Below, one piece after another: positions 61,954 to 64,000 of a stretch of DNA of 64,000 nucleotides. Both the position numbers and the translations under genes were made by a program. The notes under the pieces were generated by a model. The model had not been told where the DNA came from and did no database searches. It was given only the letters and a program-made list of their open reading frames with translations. Source of the stretch: Leucaena leucocephala (lineage: Eukaryota; Streptophyta; Magnoliopsida; Fabales; Fabaceae); assembly GCA_037074615.1 (NCBI GenBank), contig JAYWLJ010000065.1, forward strand, positions 374,501-438,500, given 5' to 3'. Numbering within the stretch: position 1 is the stretch's first letter; each line of letters begins with the position of its first letter.

Positions 61954-63500
61954 ATGTCGATAAATTATGAAACCCGACTCCCTGGAAAGTTTGGCAAGTC
62001 TACTTTGCAGATAAATTATCACCGCTCGCAGAAAAATTCATCTGGCACCCGAAAACGCAAAAATCCTAAAACTGTCCGCAATGGAAGTTTTGGGCCATCG
62101 TGTGGTCTGGGTTTGGCAATTTCTACAGGGCAACGTAGAGGTCGATAAATTATGAAACCGGACTCCCTGGAAAGCTTGGCAAGTCTACTTTGCAGATAAA
62201 TTATCACCGCTAGCAGAAAAATTCATCTGGCACCCGAAAACACAAAAATCCCAAAACTGTCTGAAATGGAAGTTTTGGGCCATCGTGTGGTCTGGGTTTG
62301 GCAATTTCTACAGGGCAACGTAGATGTCGATAAATTATGAAACCGGACTCCCTGGAAAGCTTGGCAAGTCTACTTTGCAGATAAATTATCACCGCTCGCA
62401 GAAAAATTCATCTGACACCCGAAAACACAAAAATCCCAAAACTATACGAAATGGAACTTTTCGGCCATCGTCTGGTCTGGGTTTGGCAATTTCTACAGGG
62501 CAATGTAGATGTCGATAAATTATGAAACCGGACTCCCTGGAAAGCTTGGCAAGTCTACTTTGCAGATAAATTATCACCGCTCGCAGAAAAATTCATCTGG
62601 CACCCGAAAACACAAAAATCCCAAAACTGTCCGAAATGGAACTTTTGGGCCATCATCTGGTCTGGGTTTGGCAATTTCTACAGGGCAACGTCGACGTCGA
62701 TAAATTATGAAACCGGACTCCCTGGAAAGCTTGGCAAGTCTACTTTGCAGATAAATTATCACCGCTCGCAGAAAAATTCATCTGACACCCGAAAGCACAA
62801 AAATCCCAAAACTGTCTGCAATGGAACTTTTGGGCCATCGTCTGGTCTGGGTTTGGCAATTTCTACAGGGCAACGTCGACGTCGATAAATTATGAAAATG
62901 GACTCCCTGGAAAGCTTGGCAAGTCTACTTTGCAGATAAATTATCACCGCTCACAGAAAAATTCATCTGGCACCCGAAAACGCAAAAATCCTAAAACTGT
63001 CCGCAATGGAAATTTTGGGCCATCGTGTGGTCTGGGTTTTGCAATTTCTACAGGGCAACGTAGAGGTCGATAAATTATGAAACCGGACTCCCTGGAAAGC
63101 TTGGCAAGTCTACTTTGCAGATAAATTATCACCGCTCGCAGAAAAATTCATCTGGCACCCGAAAACACAAAAATCCCAAAACTGTCCGAAATGGAACTTT
63201 TGGGCCATCATCTGGTCTGGGTTTGGCAATTTCTACAGGGCAACGTAGATGTCGATAAATTATGAAACCGGACTCCCTGGAAAGCTTGGCAAGTCTACTT
63301 TGCAGATAAATTATCACCGCTCGCAGAAAAATTCATCTGGCACCCGAAAACGCAAAAATCACAAACCTGTCCGAAATGGAACTTTTGGGCCATCGTGTGG
63401 TCTGGGTTTGACAATTTCTACAGGGCAATGTCGACGTCGATAAATTATGAAACCGGACTCCCTGGAAAGCTTGGCAAGTCTACTTTGCAGATAAATTATC
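61954..63500 (+). repeat. 10-monomer HOR, partial copy 3
   Basis: This copy follows copy 2 at offset 1,850 for about 1.5 kb (CATCATCTGG at 62,651 and about 63,207). It leaves the pattern near 63,454-63,530, where ACCGGACTCCC and CTGACACCTGAAAACAC replace the expected ACTGGACTCCC and CTGGCACCTGAAAACGC. The third copy therefore lacks its last two monomers. Confidence 0.88.
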
Positions 63501-64000
63501 ACCGCTCGCAGAAAAATTCATCTGACACCTGAAAACACAAAAATCACAAACCTGTCCGAAATGGAACTTTTGGGCCATCGTGTGGTCTGGGTTTGGCAAT
63601 TTCTACAGGGCAACGTAGATGTCGATAAATTATGAAACCGGACTCCCTGGAAAGCTTGGCAAGTCTACTTTGCAGATAAATTATCACCGCTCGCACAAAA
63701 ATTCATCTGGCACCCGAAAACGCAAAAATCCCAAAACTGTTCGGAATGGAAGTTTTGCGCCATCGTTGGTCTGGGTTTGGCAATTTCTACAGGGCAACGT
63801 AGATGTCGATAAATTATGAAACCGGACTCCCTGGAAAGCTTGGCAAGTCTACTTTGCAGATAAATTATCACCGCTCGCAGAAAAATTCATCTGGCACCCG
63901 AAAACGCAAAAATCCCAAAACTGTCCGAAATGGAACTTTTGGGCCATCGTGTGGTCTGGGTTTGGCAATTTCTACAGGGCAACGTAGAGGTCGATAAATT
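63500..64000 (+). repeat. Trailing monomers resembling 13.1-13.6 kb
   Basis: The last three monomers follow the order at about 13,131-13,631 (offset 50,369), including the GCACAAAAATTC and TTCGGAATGG monomer with the CATCGTTGG 1-bp loss (near 63,766). One difference is ACCGGAC near 63,637 where 13,268 has ACCCGAC. The array continues past the end of the window. Confidence 0.8.

Larger units (their letters stand above)
1..64000 (+). repeat. 185-bp HindIII-type satellite array (whole window)
   Basis: The window is a continuous head-to-tail array of a unit of about 185 bp. Landmarks recur in fixed order in every copy: GATAAATTAT, a HindIII site (AAGCTTGGCAAG), a second GATAAATTAT, an A-rich stretch, TTTTGGGCCATC, GTCTGGGTTTGG and TTTCTACAGGG. 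Successive copies start at 368, 553 and 738, which is exactly 185 bp apart. All copies lie in the same orientation. Both edges of the window cut through the array, so its true length is greater than 64 kb. No non-satellite interval exceeds a few bases. Established knowledge: arrays of this size with a near-nucleosomal unit and higher-order repeats are typical of centromeric or pericentromeric heterochromatin. The centromere assignment is inference. I do not recognise the family. Confidence 0.98.

Noticed and set aside
1..64000. Hundreds of short open frames of 60-124 codons on both strands, with recurring starts such as MSINYETG on + and MIIYLQSRL on -
   Set aside because: They arise because each satellite monomer happens to lack stops in some frames. 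The unit is not a multiple of three, indels of 1, 2 and 5 bp shift the frame freely, equivalent frames are open on both strands, and no frame is kept across HOR copies beyond about two monomers. There is no sign of protein-level selection.
1..64000. CRISPR array
   Set aside because: There are regularly repeated sequences, but the whole 185-bp unit is repeated with no unique spacers, and no cas genes are present.
1..64000. CENP-B box
   Set aside because: I compared TTCG- and CGGG-containing stretches on both strands (for example TTCGGAATGGAAG near 1,780 and the reverse complement of CACCCGAAAACG) with the 17-bp box pattern. The required spacing and central A are not met.
1..64000. rDNA spacer repeats, 5S rDNA clusters, telomeric repeats or tRNA genes
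   Set aside because: No rRNA-like conserved core, no pol III A/B boxes in a convincing arrangement, no poly-T terminator in fixed position and no TTAGGG- or TTTAGGG-type runs.
1..64000. Fragment of a transposable element or LTR amplified in tandem
   Set aside because: The monomer shows no terminal inverted repeats, primer-binding site, polypurine tract or coding trace. Origin from an element cannot be excluded but has no support in the sequence.
1..64000. A novel gene-based biological system (defence island, biosynthetic cluster, phage)
   Set aside because: There is no interval free of the satellite long enough to hold a gene; the interest here lies in the repeat architecture.

Overview
The whole 64 kb window is one uninterrupted tandem satellite array. 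The unit is about 185 bp, every copy runs head to tail in the same orientation, and I count roughly 347 copies. I find no protein-coding gene, RNA gene, transposon, unique single-copy sequence or inverted segment. GC content of a typical monomer is about 45% (83 of 185 bases). Almost every monomer carries a HindIII site, so the unit would classically be called a HindIII satellite. A long, homogeneous array with higher-order repeats (HORs) and a near-nucleosomal unit points to a eukaryotic centromeric, pericentromeric or other heterochromatic block. Many sites that vary between monomers look like CpG to TpG or CpA changes, which suggests a genome with cytosine methylation (for example a plant or vertebrate). 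I do not recognise the monomer as a named family and cannot name the species.

Layout, by higher-order structure. 1-1,529: mixed monomers. 1,530-6,677: two tandem copies of a 14-monomer HOR (2,574 bp). 6,678-7,790: a recombinant third copy with a 6-monomer (1,104 bp) internal re-duplication. 7,791-11,835: one full and one partial copy of a related 14-mer (2,575 bp). 11,836-16,715: a module that recurs almost unchanged about 32.1 kb away at 43,931-48,809. 12,529-19,368 recurs at 21,932-28,771 (9,403 bp, 51 monomers). 23,119-34,118: a tandem 29-mer (5,347 bp), with 11-mer (2,027 bp) duplications nested inside. 35,743-43,494: two copies of a 21-mer (3,876 bp), each built from an 8-mer (1,475 bp) and a 13-mer (2,401 bp). 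44,424-51,591: a 22-mer (4,058 bp). About 51,610-56,706: a 16-mer (2,953 bp). 56,707-58,253: a junction zone. 58,254-63,500: an exact 10-mer (1,850 bp) in nearly three copies. 63,500-64,000: return to the monomer order seen near 13.1-13.6 kb.

The content of interest is architectural: nested duplications of many sizes, sharp switch points between HOR types, diagnostic small indels (5 bp losses, 1-2 bp losses, a 1 bp gain), an internal sub-repeat showing how the monomer may have arisen, and short dyads that can form hairpins. Short open frames exist on both strands of nearly every monomer, but they are by-products of the repeat and are not annotated as genes. Block boundaries were read by eye from shared variants and are good to tens of bases.
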